Notes: a model not told the origin generated them from the sequence alone. Positions 7,997-15,877 are shown, counted from the stretch's first letter. The stretch: 16,401 bases of DNA from CAJXZP01 sp049606935 (GCA_049606935.1 JBMYWA010000053.1:1-16401); one strand, 5' to 3'. Program-made: numbers and translations.

Positions 7997-8023
7997 TTGA
8001 ATTGGGTATTTACTGTACATTTG
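7997..8023 (+). promoter_or_regulatory. Candidate promoter of the regulator-flavodoxin unit
   Basis: TACATTTG at 8016-8023 matches the Bacteroidota -7 element exactly. A TTG at 7997-7999, at the end of a T6G run, lies 16 bases upstream, a little short of the usual spacing. The start codon is at 8058, leaving a leader of roughly 28 bases. Confidence 0.55.
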
Positions 8024-8057
8024 TCCTTATTAAGATTTAGTCTAAATAAGCAATAAA

Positions 8058-8705
8058 ATGAACATTTTTATAGCCGATAGCAATGTAATTATTCGAGAGG
8101 GTTTGAAATCCATCCTTAAAGAAGATGAAAATGCGAATATTATTGGTGAATCTGAAAACAGTGGGGAGTTAATTACCATGCTGATTAATAAGTCTCCCGA
8201 TATTTTATTTATTAATTACTCATCTACTTTAATGTTAGAAAGTGATGTGGAATTAATTATGAATACTATGCCGCACATTAAGGTTATTGGTATCACAGAA
8301 AGGCCTGAAAGGGTAAGTGTGTTAAAGTATATACAAAACAATATTGACGGACATTTACTATATTCTTGCGACAAGAAGGAAATAAAAGACAGTATTGAAT
8401 CTGTAGCCAAGGATGAAAAGTTTTTTTGTGGAAAGGTTTTGGAGGTTATGAACCAAGAAGACAATCAAAAAACATTTACTTGTGGCGGAATAAGATTATC
8501 TAAAAGAGAACTAGAGGTGATTGAATTTGTAGCTAAAGGTTTGAGTAATAAAGAAATTGCTGAGGAGATGTTTTTATCTGTTCACACGGTTCTTACCCAC
8601 AGAAAAAACTTAATGAGTAAACTTGGGTTGAAAAATACGGCAGGCCTAGTGGTCTATGCGGTTCAAAATGGTATTCACTCTACTGTTGATGTAGCATCTA
8701 ATTAG
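8058..8705 (+). CDS. NarL/LuxR-family response regulator with degenerate receiver domain
   Basis: A 215-residue two-domain transcription regulator. Residues 1-118 fold as a receiver domain; residues about 146-207 are a clear LuxR-type DNA-binding helix-turn-helix (LSKRELEVIEFVAKGLSNKEIAEEM core and SVHTVLTHRKNLMSKLG). In the receiver the usual phospho-acceptor Asp is Asn53 (PDILFINY). The acidic pair is reduced to Asp7 (Ala6 replaces the other), and the conserved Lys after GxLL is Tyr102; Thr80 remains. It therefore probably does not work by Asp phosphorylation. The flavodoxin gene starts 3 bases after its stop, and a terminator follows flavodoxin, so both are one transcript. A role in controlling flavodoxin or iron/redox genes is inferred only from this linkage. 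No histidine kinase is nearby. Confidence 0.9.
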   Translation: MNIFIADSNVIIREGLKSILKEDENANIIGESENSGELITMLINKSPDILFINYSSTLMLESDVELIMNTMPHIKVIGITERPERVSVLKYIQNNIDGHLLYSCDKKEIKDSIESVAKDEKFFCGKVLEVMNQEDNQKTFTCGGIRLSKRELEVIEFVAKGLSNKEIAEEMFLSVHTVLTHRKNLMSKLGLKNTAGLVVYAVQNGIHSTVDVASN

Positions 8706-8708
8706 TTG

Positions 8709-9230
8709 ATGAAAAAAATAGGTTTGTTTTACGGTTCTGATACCGGAAATACAGAGGTAATATCTGGCTTAATTCAAAAAAAAATTGGAGAAGAATTAGT
8801 AGATATTTTTGATGTCTATGATTGCTCTCCGTCCAAAATCCTTGAATACCATCATATAATTATTGGATTATCTACTTGGCATGATGGCCAATTGGTAAGT
8901 GCTTTTGATGAAATTGAAGAGGAACTTCAAAAAATGGACTTTACCGGCAAAAAAGTAGCTTTATTTGGATTGGGAGATCAATTTGGGTATGCAGATTACT
9001 TTATTGATGGGGTTGGAATTGTGGGTAAAATCATTACCAATAATGGAGGGCAGTTAGTAGTAGATTGGCCTACGAATGAGTACGATTATGAAGAGTCAAA
9101 GGCAGACAAAGGCAATGGTTTCTTTATGGGGTTAGCTTTAGATGAGGATAATCAGGATGCTTTCACAGAAGAACGACTAGATAAATGGATTCCAATGGTT
9201 TTGGAAGCATTTTTTTTAAATGAGCATTAA
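8709..9230 (+). CDS. fldA: Flavodoxin, long-chain type
   Basis: A 173-residue FMN electron carrier that can replace ferredoxin, commonly when iron is short. The FMN phosphate loop GSDTGNTE lies at about residues 9-16, the STWHDGQL loop (55-62) and LFGLGDQFGYADYF (86-99) are the flavin-binding loops, and the 20-residue insertion that marks long-chain flavodoxins is present (DYEESKADKGNGFFMGLALD region). I chose ATG at 8709; a TTG directly before it is less likely. The gene follows the LuxR-type regulator stop by 3 bases and is co-transcribed with it. A hairpin with a T run begins at its stop codon. It acts in the cytosol; the partner reductase is not in this window. Confidence 0.96.
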   Translation: MKKIGLFYGSDTGNTEVISGLIQKKIGEELVDIFDVYDCSPSKILEYHHIIIGLSTWHDGQLVSAFDEIEEELQKMDFTGKKVALFGLGDQFGYADYFIDGVGIVGKIITNNGGQLVVDWPTNEYDYEESKADKGNGFFMGLALDEDNQDAFTEERLDKWIPMVLEAFFLNEH

Positions 9231-9252
9231 ACCGATTTTCATCGGTTTTTTT
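9229..9252 (+). terminator. Intrinsic terminator after flavodoxin
   Basis: AAACCGAT (9229-9236) pairs with ATCGGTTT (9241-9248) around a TTTC loop, and the T run extends to 9252. The stem begins inside the flavodoxin stop codon. It cleanly separates the regulator-flavodoxin unit from the alcohol dehydrogenase unit. Confidence 0.93.
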
Positions 9253-9318
9253 GTGCCATAAAAGTGACATTTTAATACTTCTTACGTATGTGTTCTTAGT
9301 CTTAGATTAAAGAATTAT

Positions 9319-9326
9319 TAAGTTTG
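9319..9326 (+). promoter_or_regulatory. Candidate -7 promoter element for the alcohol dehydrogenase unit
   Basis: TAAGTTTG matches the Bacteroidota TAnnTTTG element and lies 18 bases before the ATG at 9345, implying a very short leader. No TTG is found at the expected -33 distance, only TTAG-type sequence. Confidence 0.45.
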
Positions 9327-9344
9327 TATCAAATCAAATATCCC

Positions 9345-10505
9345 ATGTTAAATTTCGAGTTTCAAAACCCCGTAAAAGTTCTTTTCGGAAAAGGACAAAT
9401 TGATAATATAAAAGAGGAAATTCCTGCTGAAAGTAAGGTGCTAGTTCTTTATGGAGGAGGTAGTATTAAAAAAAATGGAATATACGATCAGGTAATGGAA
9501 GCCCTAAAAGACTTTACCGTATTTGAATATGGTGGTATTCCAGCAAATCCGGAATACGAAGTGCTAATGGGGGCCTTGGAGTTAATTAAAAAGGAAAATG
9601 TTGACTTTTTACTTGCAGTTGGTGGTGGTTCTGTTATAGATGGTACTAAGTTTTTAAGTGGCGCGGCTAATTTTGAAGGAAAGGATCCTTGGGCAATTCT
9701 AGAACAGGGTATCCCAACATTAAATGGTATGCCATTTGGAACTGTTTTGACTTTGCCTGCCACTGGTTCAGAAATGAATTCTGGGGCTGTAATTACTAAG
9801 GCTTCCACCCAACAAAAAAGAGTAATGGGTGGAAAAGGATTGTTTCCTAAATTTTCAATTCTTGACCCATCTGTTGTGGCATCTATCCCTGAAAGACAAT
9901 TACAGAATGGCGTTATTGATGCGTACGTGCATGTGTTAGAACAGTATTTGACAACAACCCATTCAGGAAAACTTCAAGATAGAATAGCCGAAGGTATTTT
10001 GAGTACTTTGGTTGAAATAGGTCCAGAAATAGTTAAAAACCCCTCTAACTATGAACTAGCCTCAAACTTTATGTGGTCGTGTACCATGGCTTTAAATGGG
10101 CTAATTCAAAAGGGAGTGCCAACAGATTGGGCAACACATATGATTGGCCATGAATTAACCGCTCTTCATGGTATTGATCACGCAAGAACCTTGGCTATTA
10201 TTGGACCAAGCTTAATGCGTCATCAGTTTATCTCTAAAAAAGACAAATTAGCCCAATACGGTCAACGAGTTTGGGGATTAGAAGGTGGAACTACACAGGA
10301 ATTGGCAGAAAAAGCTTTAGTCATGACAGAACAGTTTTATTGGAAAATGGGTATGAAAACCAAGCTTTCTGAAAATGCAAGTGATTTTGATAGAACCTCA
10401 CAAACTATTTTTGATCGATTTACCAAAAGAGGTTGGAACGAACTAGGCGAAAACAAAATAATTGGGCCACAACAAGTAAAAGAAATTGTTGAATTAGCTA
10501 TTTAG
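9345..10505 (+). CDS. Iron/zinc-containing (group III) alcohol dehydrogenase, YqhD/BdhA-like
   Basis: A 386-residue NADPH-dependent alcohol/aldehyde oxidoreductase. In E. coli the close relative YqhD detoxifies short aldehydes. The start at ATG 9345 gives MLNFEFQNPVKVLFGKG, which matches the family's usual N terminus; an upstream TTG at 9324 is less likely. The nucleotide site shows GGGSIKKNG (37-45, the NADP type) and AVGGGSVID (91-99). All four metal ligands are present: Asp192, His196, His265 and His279, with spacing identical to YqhD. The TLPATGSEMN block (137-146) is also typical. The next gene starts 10 bases on, and ExoIII follows that, so the three genes likely form an operon. Aldehyde detoxification is the most likely role, by analogy. 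Confidence 0.95.
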   Translation: MLNFEFQNPVKVLFGKGQIDNIKEEIPAESKVLVLYGGGSIKKNGIYDQVMEALKDFTVFEYGGIPANPEYEVLMGALELIKKENVDFLLAVGGGSVIDGTKFLSGAANFEGKDPWAILEQGIPTLNGMPFGTVLTLPATGSEMNSGAVITKASTQQKRVMGGKGLFPKFSILDPSVVASIPERQLQNGVIDAYVHVLEQYLTTTHSGKLQDRIAEGILSTLVEIGPEIVKNPSNYELASNFMWSCTMALNGLIQKGVPTDWATHMIGHELTALHGIDHARTLAIIGPSLMRHQFISKKDKLAQYGQRVWGLEGGTTQELAEKALVMTEQFYWKMGMKTKLSENASDFDRTSQTIFDRFTKRGWNELGENKIIGPQQVKEIVELAI

Positions 10506-10515
10506 AATAAAGGGT

Positions 10516-11304
10516 ATGAAATTTTTCAACATAATAAGTTTGGTATTGCTTTTTACCGTTATTGGATGTAAACCAAAGGCAAAAGTATCGGAAACCACAA
10601 AAAAGGTAAAGGAAGAATACGTTTACTTACCGTATTCTGTAACTCTAAAAGCTCATGGTAATGAACCCGGTTGGACCGTGGTTGTAACGGATACAGAAAT
10701 TAAGTACACTTCTTTGGCCAACCCCAAAGGTTTTACATTTAGCAGTGTGCAGAGTTCTAAAATAATGGATGCCCCAGGTATTGGTTATTCTGGAAAAGAT
10801 AGTCGTGGGAATCAAATTCTAGTTCAAGCCTTTTATGAAAAATGTGCAGATACCATGGAGGATAAAGAGTGGCCGTGCCGAGTTACTGTTGATATTAACA
10901 TGGCTGACAATGAAGAATTGGACATTAGCGGATTATCTGGATGTGGAGAGTATGAGGAGGATTCAAAGCTAGCAGGAGTTTGGGAAATTGAAACTTTTAA
11001 CGGACGAGAAATTGAACCTATTACTGAGAAAGTTCCGGCTATGGCATTTGCGTTACCAGATAATACCTTAAGGGGTAATATGGGGTGTAATGTAATTAGT
11101 GGATCTTATAATAGCATGGAAAACACTTTTTATTTCAATTCAAACTTTAGTACCACCATTAAGTATTGTGAAGAAGTTATGTCGCTTGAAAAGGAGTTTT
11201 ATAGCGCTTTTTCAGGGAAAGCTCTATATGTTAACTTTACAGATGAATTATTGGTTTTAACCAATATGGAAGGCAAAATAATTATGACTTTAAAACTTAG
11301 ATAA
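10516..11304 (+). CDS. Lipoprotein with COG3650-like and META (HslJ-type) domains
   Basis: A 262-residue lipoprotein. The signal peptide ends in a lipobox with Cys18 (VIGC), followed by a Lys-rich linker. Residues about 44-145 contain GNEPGW (48-53), a region with Cys110 and Cys121, and a final Cys143 (SGCGEY), which match the COG3650 family of envelope proteins. Residues about 153-260 form a META domain, as in E. coli HslJ: GVWEIETFNG, then MGCNVISGSY (189-198), then TTIKYCEEVMSLEKEF (213-228). META proteins are linked with heat shock, novobiocin resistance and secretion, but no biochemical activity is known. It starts 10 bases after the alcohol dehydrogenase gene and ends one base before the ExoIII gene, suggesting co-expression with stress functions. 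Confidence 0.88.
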   Translation: MKFFNIISLVLLFTVIGCKPKAKVSETTKKVKEEYVYLPYSVTLKAHGNEPGWTVVVTDTEIKYTSLANPKGFTFSSVQSSKIMDAPGIGYSGKDSRGNQILVQAFYEKCADTMEDKEWPCRVTVDINMADNEELDISGLSGCGEYEEDSKLAGVWEIETFNGREIEPITEKVPAMAFALPDNTLRGNMGCNVISGSYNSMENTFYFNSNFSTTIKYCEEVMSLEKEFYSAFSGKALYVNFTDELLVLTNMEGKIIMTLKLR

Positions 11305-11305
11305 A

Positions 11306-12061
11306 ATGAAAATTGTTTCTTGGAATTTAAATGGAATCAGAGCGGTAGCTAAACGAGGTTTAGTAGATATTATTAACCACTTTAATGCGGATATTATTTG
11401 TTTTCAAGAAACGAAAGCTCAGGTGCATCAAGTAGAAGAGGTTTTGCAAGATGTTGATTTTTATGTAACTGCAAATGAAGCAGAAAAAAAAGGGTATTCA
11501 GGAACGGCAATTTTATCAAAACAAAAACCTATTTCGGTTACCAAAGGAATAGGAATTGCTCAACATGACACTGAAGGAAGAACATTAACGGCTGAGTTTG
11601 ATGAATTTTATTTAGTGAATTCCTACATTCCTAATTCTGGGCAAGGGCTAAAAAGACTTGATTACAGAAAACAATGGGATAAGGACATGCTAGATTATTT
11701 GAAAGTATTGGAAGCAAAAAAGCCCGTTATTTTTTGTGGAGACATGAATGTTTGTCATCAGGAAATTGATATAGCCCGACCTAAACCAAATTATAATAAA
11801 TCAGCCGGTTATACGCAGGTAGAAATTGATGGTATGACTAACTATATCAACGCGGGCTTTATTGATTCTTTTCGGGCATTAAACCCAAGTGAGGTAAAGT
11901 ACTCATGGTGGAGCTACAGAGGTGGTGCTAGGCAGAAGAATATAGGATGGCGTTTAGATTATTTTTTGGTGTCTGATATGTTAATGCCAAGGGTTAAAAA
12001 ATCAGAGATTCTTAATGATGTTATGGGGTCTGACCATTGTCCGGTACAGATTTCTATTTAA
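11306..12061 (+). CDS. xth: Exodeoxyribonuclease III (AP endonuclease)
   Basis: ExoIII cuts DNA at abasic sites and removes blocked 3' ends in base-excision repair. The 251-residue protein has all the family's active-site residues: Asn7 (WNLNG), Glu35 (FQETK), Tyr107 (NSYIPN), Asp146 and Asn148 (CGDMN), Asp218 (RLDY) and the Asp243-His244 pair (GSDHCPV). The SWWSYRGGARQKNIGWRLDY stretch (200-219) is typical of the ExoA/Xth branch. Only one base separates its ATG from the stop of the META lipoprotein gene, so translation is probably coupled. Its 3' end overlaps the end of the convergent AsmA-like gene by 8 bases, with no hairpin between them. Confidence 0.96.
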   Translation: MKIVSWNLNGIRAVAKRGLVDIINHFNADIICFQETKAQVHQVEEVLQDVDFYVTANEAEKKGYSGTAILSKQKPISVTKGIGIAQHDTEGRTLTAEFDEFYLVNSYIPNSGQGLKRLDYRKQWDKDMLDYLKVLEAKKPVIFCGDMNVCHQEIDIARPKPNYNKSAGYTQVEIDGMTNYINAGFIDSFRALNPSEVKYSWWSYRGGARQKNIGWRLDYFLVSDMLMPRVKKSEILNDVMGSDHCPVQISI

Positions 12062-13796
12062 AGTTAAAAATCTTTTTTTTTGGTTTAGATTTCTTTTCTT
12101 TTTTGCGCTTTTGCTTTTCCTCTTTGCTGTTGCTTCCTAGTATGGAGTCTTCTAAACCATGCATGGTTACTAACCATAACATTTTGAAAAAATTATCGTG
12201 TTGGGTTCTCTTAAATCGGAATTTTCCTTGGTGATAATCCGGGCTTTCCGGGTTGTTTTCGGTTTTTAAAATACCGTTTGCAATTCCGGAAGCCACATTG
12301 TTGAAAAAACCCGGTTTCTTTTCTAAATCTTTACTCTCTAATTGCAGTTTCAATTTAGTGTAATGCGCATCCATGGTTCCAAACGCACCATTGTTACTAA
12401 TAGTACTATTAATCTTTAATGACACCATTTCACCGCTCGTTAAACTTATTCTAAGGATGGGTTTTAAAACGGAGTTAAATTTAGGAAGTTCTATCTTGCT
12501 AGCCTGAACGTTAAACATAGTTACTCCCTGCTTATTTGAAAGATCAATATTTATATATGCATTAATGTTTCCTGTTTTGTTAATCTTGGTGTTAATATGG
12601 GCTGTCATTTTACCATTTTTTGAAATTTGCTCCGGAATATTGGTAATATTAGAGGCTTCAATGTTCATGGATTGAAAGTGTAATTTTCCGTGATTTTTAG
12701 CTGTTTTTCCATCAATGTCAATGTTGATTTTGGCATTTTCAATACGAGCACTTTCAATTTTTACAGGTATTGGAATTGCAAGAATCAATTCTCTCAACAT
12801 GGGCTTGTTTTCTTTTGGATCAAATGGTACAGATACCTTGTTAAATACATTTATTTGTGGTTCAATTACTTTAATGGAATTGGCAAAAAGCTCTTGGGCC
12901 TGATACCAGTGAATAATATCAATATTAGAAATAGAAATTTCTTTGGCTTTAAAATTTACCCACCCCTTTTTGTACTTCAATGATTGAAGGAAATCAGATG
13001 GTTTTGAATTTGGTAAAAAGCTAAAGTTTTTTATTAATAAATCTTTCTCATCGCTATTAAAGTGAAGAGAAGATAACTCGATAGTGGCTTTTTGCCCAAG
13101 ATCAACCTCAATGTTTTTTGAGTTTATGTTATAACTACCCACCTCAATAAGTTTATCAGAAAAAAGTGATTTTCTATCTGCTTTTACACTATACACTTTT
13201 TGATCTAGGTTGTGTATAGAAAATAGTTTAGAAGTATCATTTCGAGCATTTATTACATGTATAGAGGCATGTATATCATGTAGATAAAGTTCGTCCAAAT
13301 TAAAGCTATCATAATTGGTTAAAAAAATGGTTCTCAAGTCTAAGGTGTCTTGAGGTTGTTTTTCAATTTCTGGATTTTCGCTGTAGTGATAGATGTCAAC
13401 TTTAGGAGAATTAACTTCAAAAACATTTGCGTTTACATACCTATTATTTATGGCGTCAATAATATCAAATCCAGATAGTTTTATTTCGGAAATTGAAATT
13501 TTAAAATAAGTGTTAGAGATTGCTTTTCCATCCAAGTTTTTTTCCAATACAATAAGGCTGTCTTTTGGGGTAACTACAATATCTCGAAGTTTAAACGAAC
13601 CTGTGAAGATGTTTAACTTTATAGTTCCTATAGATATTTCATATTGCGAGGAATTACTTTCATTGTACTTTTTAATAAATTCATTTCGAACAACATCATT
13701 GGCAATTTTTTCTGCATTATTGAACAGATAATATGAGGTAAAACAAAATCCCAATAAAAAAGCAATTCCAATACCTAAAATAATTTTTTTTACCAT
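12054..13796 (-). CDS. AsmA-like membrane-anchored protein of unknown function
   Basis: A 580-residue protein with one N-terminal membrane segment (about residues 4-26) and a long envelope-side region of short alternating beta strands. The start after the helix (YEISIGTIKLNIFTGSFKLRDI, roughly 52-73) has the look of AsmA/DUF748-type proteins, which are large beta-rich structures at the envelope. Two aromatic-poor strand-rich halves follow, with a statement of the form KIESARIENAKINIDIDGK near the middle (about 345-363). The extreme C terminus is very basic, with a run of Lys (about 553-576). I cannot assign a function; lipid transport or outer-membrane assembly is suggested by relatives only. 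It lies 63 bases downstream of the divIC gene on the same strand, and its stop overlaps the ExoIII gene. Confidence 0.72.
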   Translation of the reverse strand: MVKKIILGIGIAFLLGFCFTSYYLFNNAEKIANDVVRNEFIKKYNESNSSQYEISIGTIKLNIFTGSFKLRDIVVTPKDSLIVLEKNLDGKAISNTYFKISISEIKLSGFDIIDAINNRYVNANVFEVNSPKVDIYHYSENPEIEKQPQDTLDLRTIFLTNYDSFNLDELYLHDIHASIHVINARNDTSKLFSIHNLDQKVYSVKADRKSLFSDKLIEVGSYNINSKNIEVDLGQKATIELSSLHFNSDEKDLLIKNFSFLPNSKPSDFLQSLKYKKGWVNFKAKEISISNIDIIHWYQAQELFANSIKVIEPQINVFNKVSVPFDPKENKPMLRELILAIPIPVKIESARIENAKINIDIDGKTAKNHGKLHFQSMNIEASNITNIPEQISKNGKMTAHINTKINKTGNINAYINIDLSNKQGVTMFNVQASKIELPKFNSVLKPILRISLTSGEMVSLKINSTISNNGAFGTMDAHYTKLKLQLESKDLEKKPGFFNNVASGIANGILKTENNPESPDYHQGKFRFKRTQHDNFFKMLWLVTMHGLEDSILGSNSKEEKQKRKKEKKSKPKKKIFNFK

Positions 13797-13859
13797 TTAA
13801 GAAACTGATTTGGAGGGTAAATATAAAGAATTTGAAGAAAGTTGTAGGATAGAACTCAG

Positions 13860-14171
13860 CTATTCTTCTTCAACTGTAATAACAAAAATTTCTTCGTTGC
13901 TATTTTTCATTAAGTACTTCTCACGGGCAAATTTCTCTAGCTTTTTATTATCGTTAAGCAGGTTATCTAAATCAGATCTAGTTTCTTTAATTTGATTTTG
14001 AAAATACTCTTTTTCTGATTGGATGGTACTTAATTCGTTCTTTAACTTATATAACATAAAAGCATCATTTGAGTCAAAAAATAACATCCATACCGTAAAT
14101 ACAATTACGGTAATAGCGTATCTATTTTTAACCCAATAGGGTACCTTTTCCCAATACGATTTAATCATCAT
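13860..14171 (-). CDS. Septum formation initiator, DivIC/FtsB family
   Basis: A 103-residue bitopic membrane protein of the divisome. Residues 1-15 are cytoplasmic and basic, 17-36 form the membrane helix (YAITVIVFTVWMLFF), and 41-80 form a coiled coil (heptads of L/I with many K/E/N/Q). The end, LEKFAREKYLMKNSNEEIFVI (about 77-97), is the typical signature of Bacteroidota DivIC/FtsB. In other bacteria FtsB forms a complex with FtsL and FtsQ to activate septal wall synthesis. Two ATGs occur in tandem at 14171 and 14168; a candidate promoter lies only 2 bases upstream of the first. It sits between the ABC-F gene and the AsmA-like gene on one strand. Confidence 0.9.
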   Translation of the reverse strand: MMIKSYWEKVPYWVKNRYAITVIVFTVWMLFFDSNDAFMLYKLKNELSTIQSEKEYFQNQIKETRSDLDNLLNDNKKLEKFAREKYLMKNSNEEIFVITVEEE

Positions 14172-14173
14172 TA

Positions 14174-14208
14174 CAAATGTAACGGTGTAACTTAATTTAA
14201 ATTCAAAA
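14174..14208 (-). promoter_or_regulatory. Candidate promoter next to the divIC start, possibly giving a leaderless mRNA
   Basis: On the minus strand TTTTG (14208-14204) is followed after 22 bases by TACATTTG (14181-14174), an exact -7 element. The first ATG begins 2 bases later. If transcription starts the usual 5-7 bases after the element, the mRNA would begin at or near the second ATG. Confidence 0.45.
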
Positions 14209-14246
14209 GAGATTTCAGTTTATCAACAATCCAATAAGGAAAGAGA

Positions 14247-15857
14247 CTAATAAATATTTTCTCTGTCGGCTTGAATTTTTGGGTTAGACATATATTCATC
14301 ATATGTCATTTGTTTGTTCATTACTCCCTTTGGGCCAATTTCAATTACTCTATCGGCCACCGAATTTGTAAAAGTGTGATCATGAGAAGCAAACATAAGA
14401 GTGCCCTTAAAGTCTACAAGGGCATTATTAAATGCCTGAATAGATTCCAAATCCAAGTGATTTGTGGGTTCGTTAATCATTAAGAAATTAGCTTCTGCTA
14501 GCATCATTCTGGAAATCATACACCTTACTTTTTCACCACCCGAAAGAACATTGGCTTCTTTAAAGGTTTCTTCGCCTGTAAAAAGCATTTTTCCTAAAAA
14601 ACCTCTAACGTAAACGTCATCTTTAATTTCAGAATATTGTTTTAACCAATCAATTAGATTGTCTTTCGTATCAAAAAAACTTTCGTTATTGGCAGGTAAA
14701 TACGATGTGGTCATGGTTTGTCCGAAATAGAACTTTCCAAAATCTGCCTCTGAATCTCCATTTAAAATTTTAAATAATTCGTGAATGGCTAAAGTATTTC
14801 TACTAATAATGGTAATCTTATCTCCTTTGGTAACGTTCAAATCTAGGTTAGAGAACAGGGGAGTGCCGTCTAATGATTTTGACAATCCTTCAATATGTAG
14901 TATTTGATCTCCAGCTTCTCTTTTTTGATTGAAGAAAATGGCCGGATACCTTCGTGAAGAAGGTTGAATGTCATCCACATTAATTTTATCTAAAAGCTTT
15001 TTACGAGAGGTAGCTTGTTTTGATTTAGATGCGTTAGCACTAAATCTCGAAATAAACTCTTGCAATTCTTTCTTACGATCTTCTGCTTTCTTATTGGATG
15101 CCTGTTTTTGCCTTAAAGCCAATTGACTTGATTCATACCAAAAACTATAATTACCCGTAAAGGTTTTTATTTTACCAAAGTCAATATCTGCAATATGAGT
15201 ACAGATGGTATCTAAAAAGTGTCTATCGTGAGATACTACAATTACTGTATTTTTAAAATCTAATAAAAAGTCTTCCAACCAAGAAATGGTTTCCATATCC
15301 AAATCATTGGTTGGCTCATCTAAAATTAAAATATCCGGGTTGCCAAAAAGCGCTTGGGCGAGTAATACTCTAACCTTCATAGAACCTGGAATATCTTTCA
15401 ATAACTTATAATGGTCATCTTCATGAATATTTAGGTTACTTAATAACGAGCTGGCATCAGACTCGGCATTCCAACCATCCATTTCTGCAAATTCAGCTTC
15501 TAGTTCAGAGGCTTTAATTCCATCCTCTTCTGAAAAGTCAGGTTTCGCATATATAGCATCTTTTTCTTGCATGATTTTCCATAACTGTGTATGTCCCATC
15601 ATAACCGTATTTAAAACAGTAAACTCATCAAACTCGGTATGTGTTTGTCTTAATACCGCCATTCTTTTACCCGGGTCTAAACTTACGTGACCGGAATTTG
15701 GAGAAATATCACCTGCTAATATTTTTAAAAACGTGGATTTACCAGCACCATTGGCACCAATTACACCAAAGCAATTTGAACCATGGAATTTGATGTTAAC
15801 TTCGTCAAAAAGAACTCGTTTACCGTATTGTAAGGAAACATTATGTGCTGATATCAT
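14247..15857 (-). CDS. ABC-F family ATPase, YbiT-like, with one eroded ATP site
   Basis: A 536-residue twin-ATPase ABC-F protein without membrane segments; relatives act on ribosomes as translation factors. Length and the FISRFSANASKSKQATSR linker (268-285) match the YbiT branch (E. coli YbiT, about 530 residues). First domain: Walker A GANGAGKST at 34-42, Walker B LILDE ending at Glu181, His210 switch, but its signature motif is IPGSM at 156-160 instead of LSGGQ. Second domain: signature LSGGE at 438-442 and His492 are intact, yet Walker A at 352-360 reads SRNTLAIHE, lacking Gly-Lys-Ser, and Walker B is LMINE with Asn462 for Asp. Thus one composite site is complete and the other degenerate. 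It is transcribed leftward, alone or with divIC. Confidence 0.93.
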   Translation of the reverse strand: MISAHNVSLQYGKRVLFDEVNIKFHGSNCFGVIGANGAGKSTFLKILAGDISPNSGHVSLDPGKRMAVLRQTHTEFDEFTVLNTVMMGHTQLWKIMQEKDAIYAKPDFSEEDGIKASELEAEFAEMDGWNAESDASSLLSNLNIHEDDHYKLLKDIPGSMKVRVLLAQALFGNPDILILDEPTNDLDMETISWLEDFLLDFKNTVIVVSHDRHFLDTICTHIADIDFGKIKTFTGNYSFWYESSQLALRQKQASNKKAEDRKKELQEFISRFSANASKSKQATSRKKLLDKINVDDIQPSSRRYPAIFFNQKREAGDQILHIEGLSKSLDGTPLFSNLDLNVTKGDKITIISRNTLAIHELFKILNGDSEADFGKFYFGQTMTTSYLPANNESFFDTKDNLIDWLKQYSEIKDDVYVRGFLGKMLFTGEETFKEANVLSGGEKVRCMISRMMLAEANFLMINEPTNHLDLESIQAFNNALVDFKGTLMFASHDHTFTNSVADRVIEIGPKGVMNKQMTYDEYMSNPKIQADRENIY

Positions 15858-15877
15858 ACCTTGAATTTTTAAGATTG

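Noticed and set aside
9488..9808. Minus-strand open frame inside the alcohol dehydrogenase gene
   Set aside because: Composition mirrors the codon use of the clear YqhD-like gene on the other strand; no motif or start signal.
12690..12983. Plus-strand open frames antisense to the AsmA-like gene
   Set aside because: Phe/Asn/Tyr-rich translation is what AT-rich antisense sequence gives; no promoter or family resemblance.
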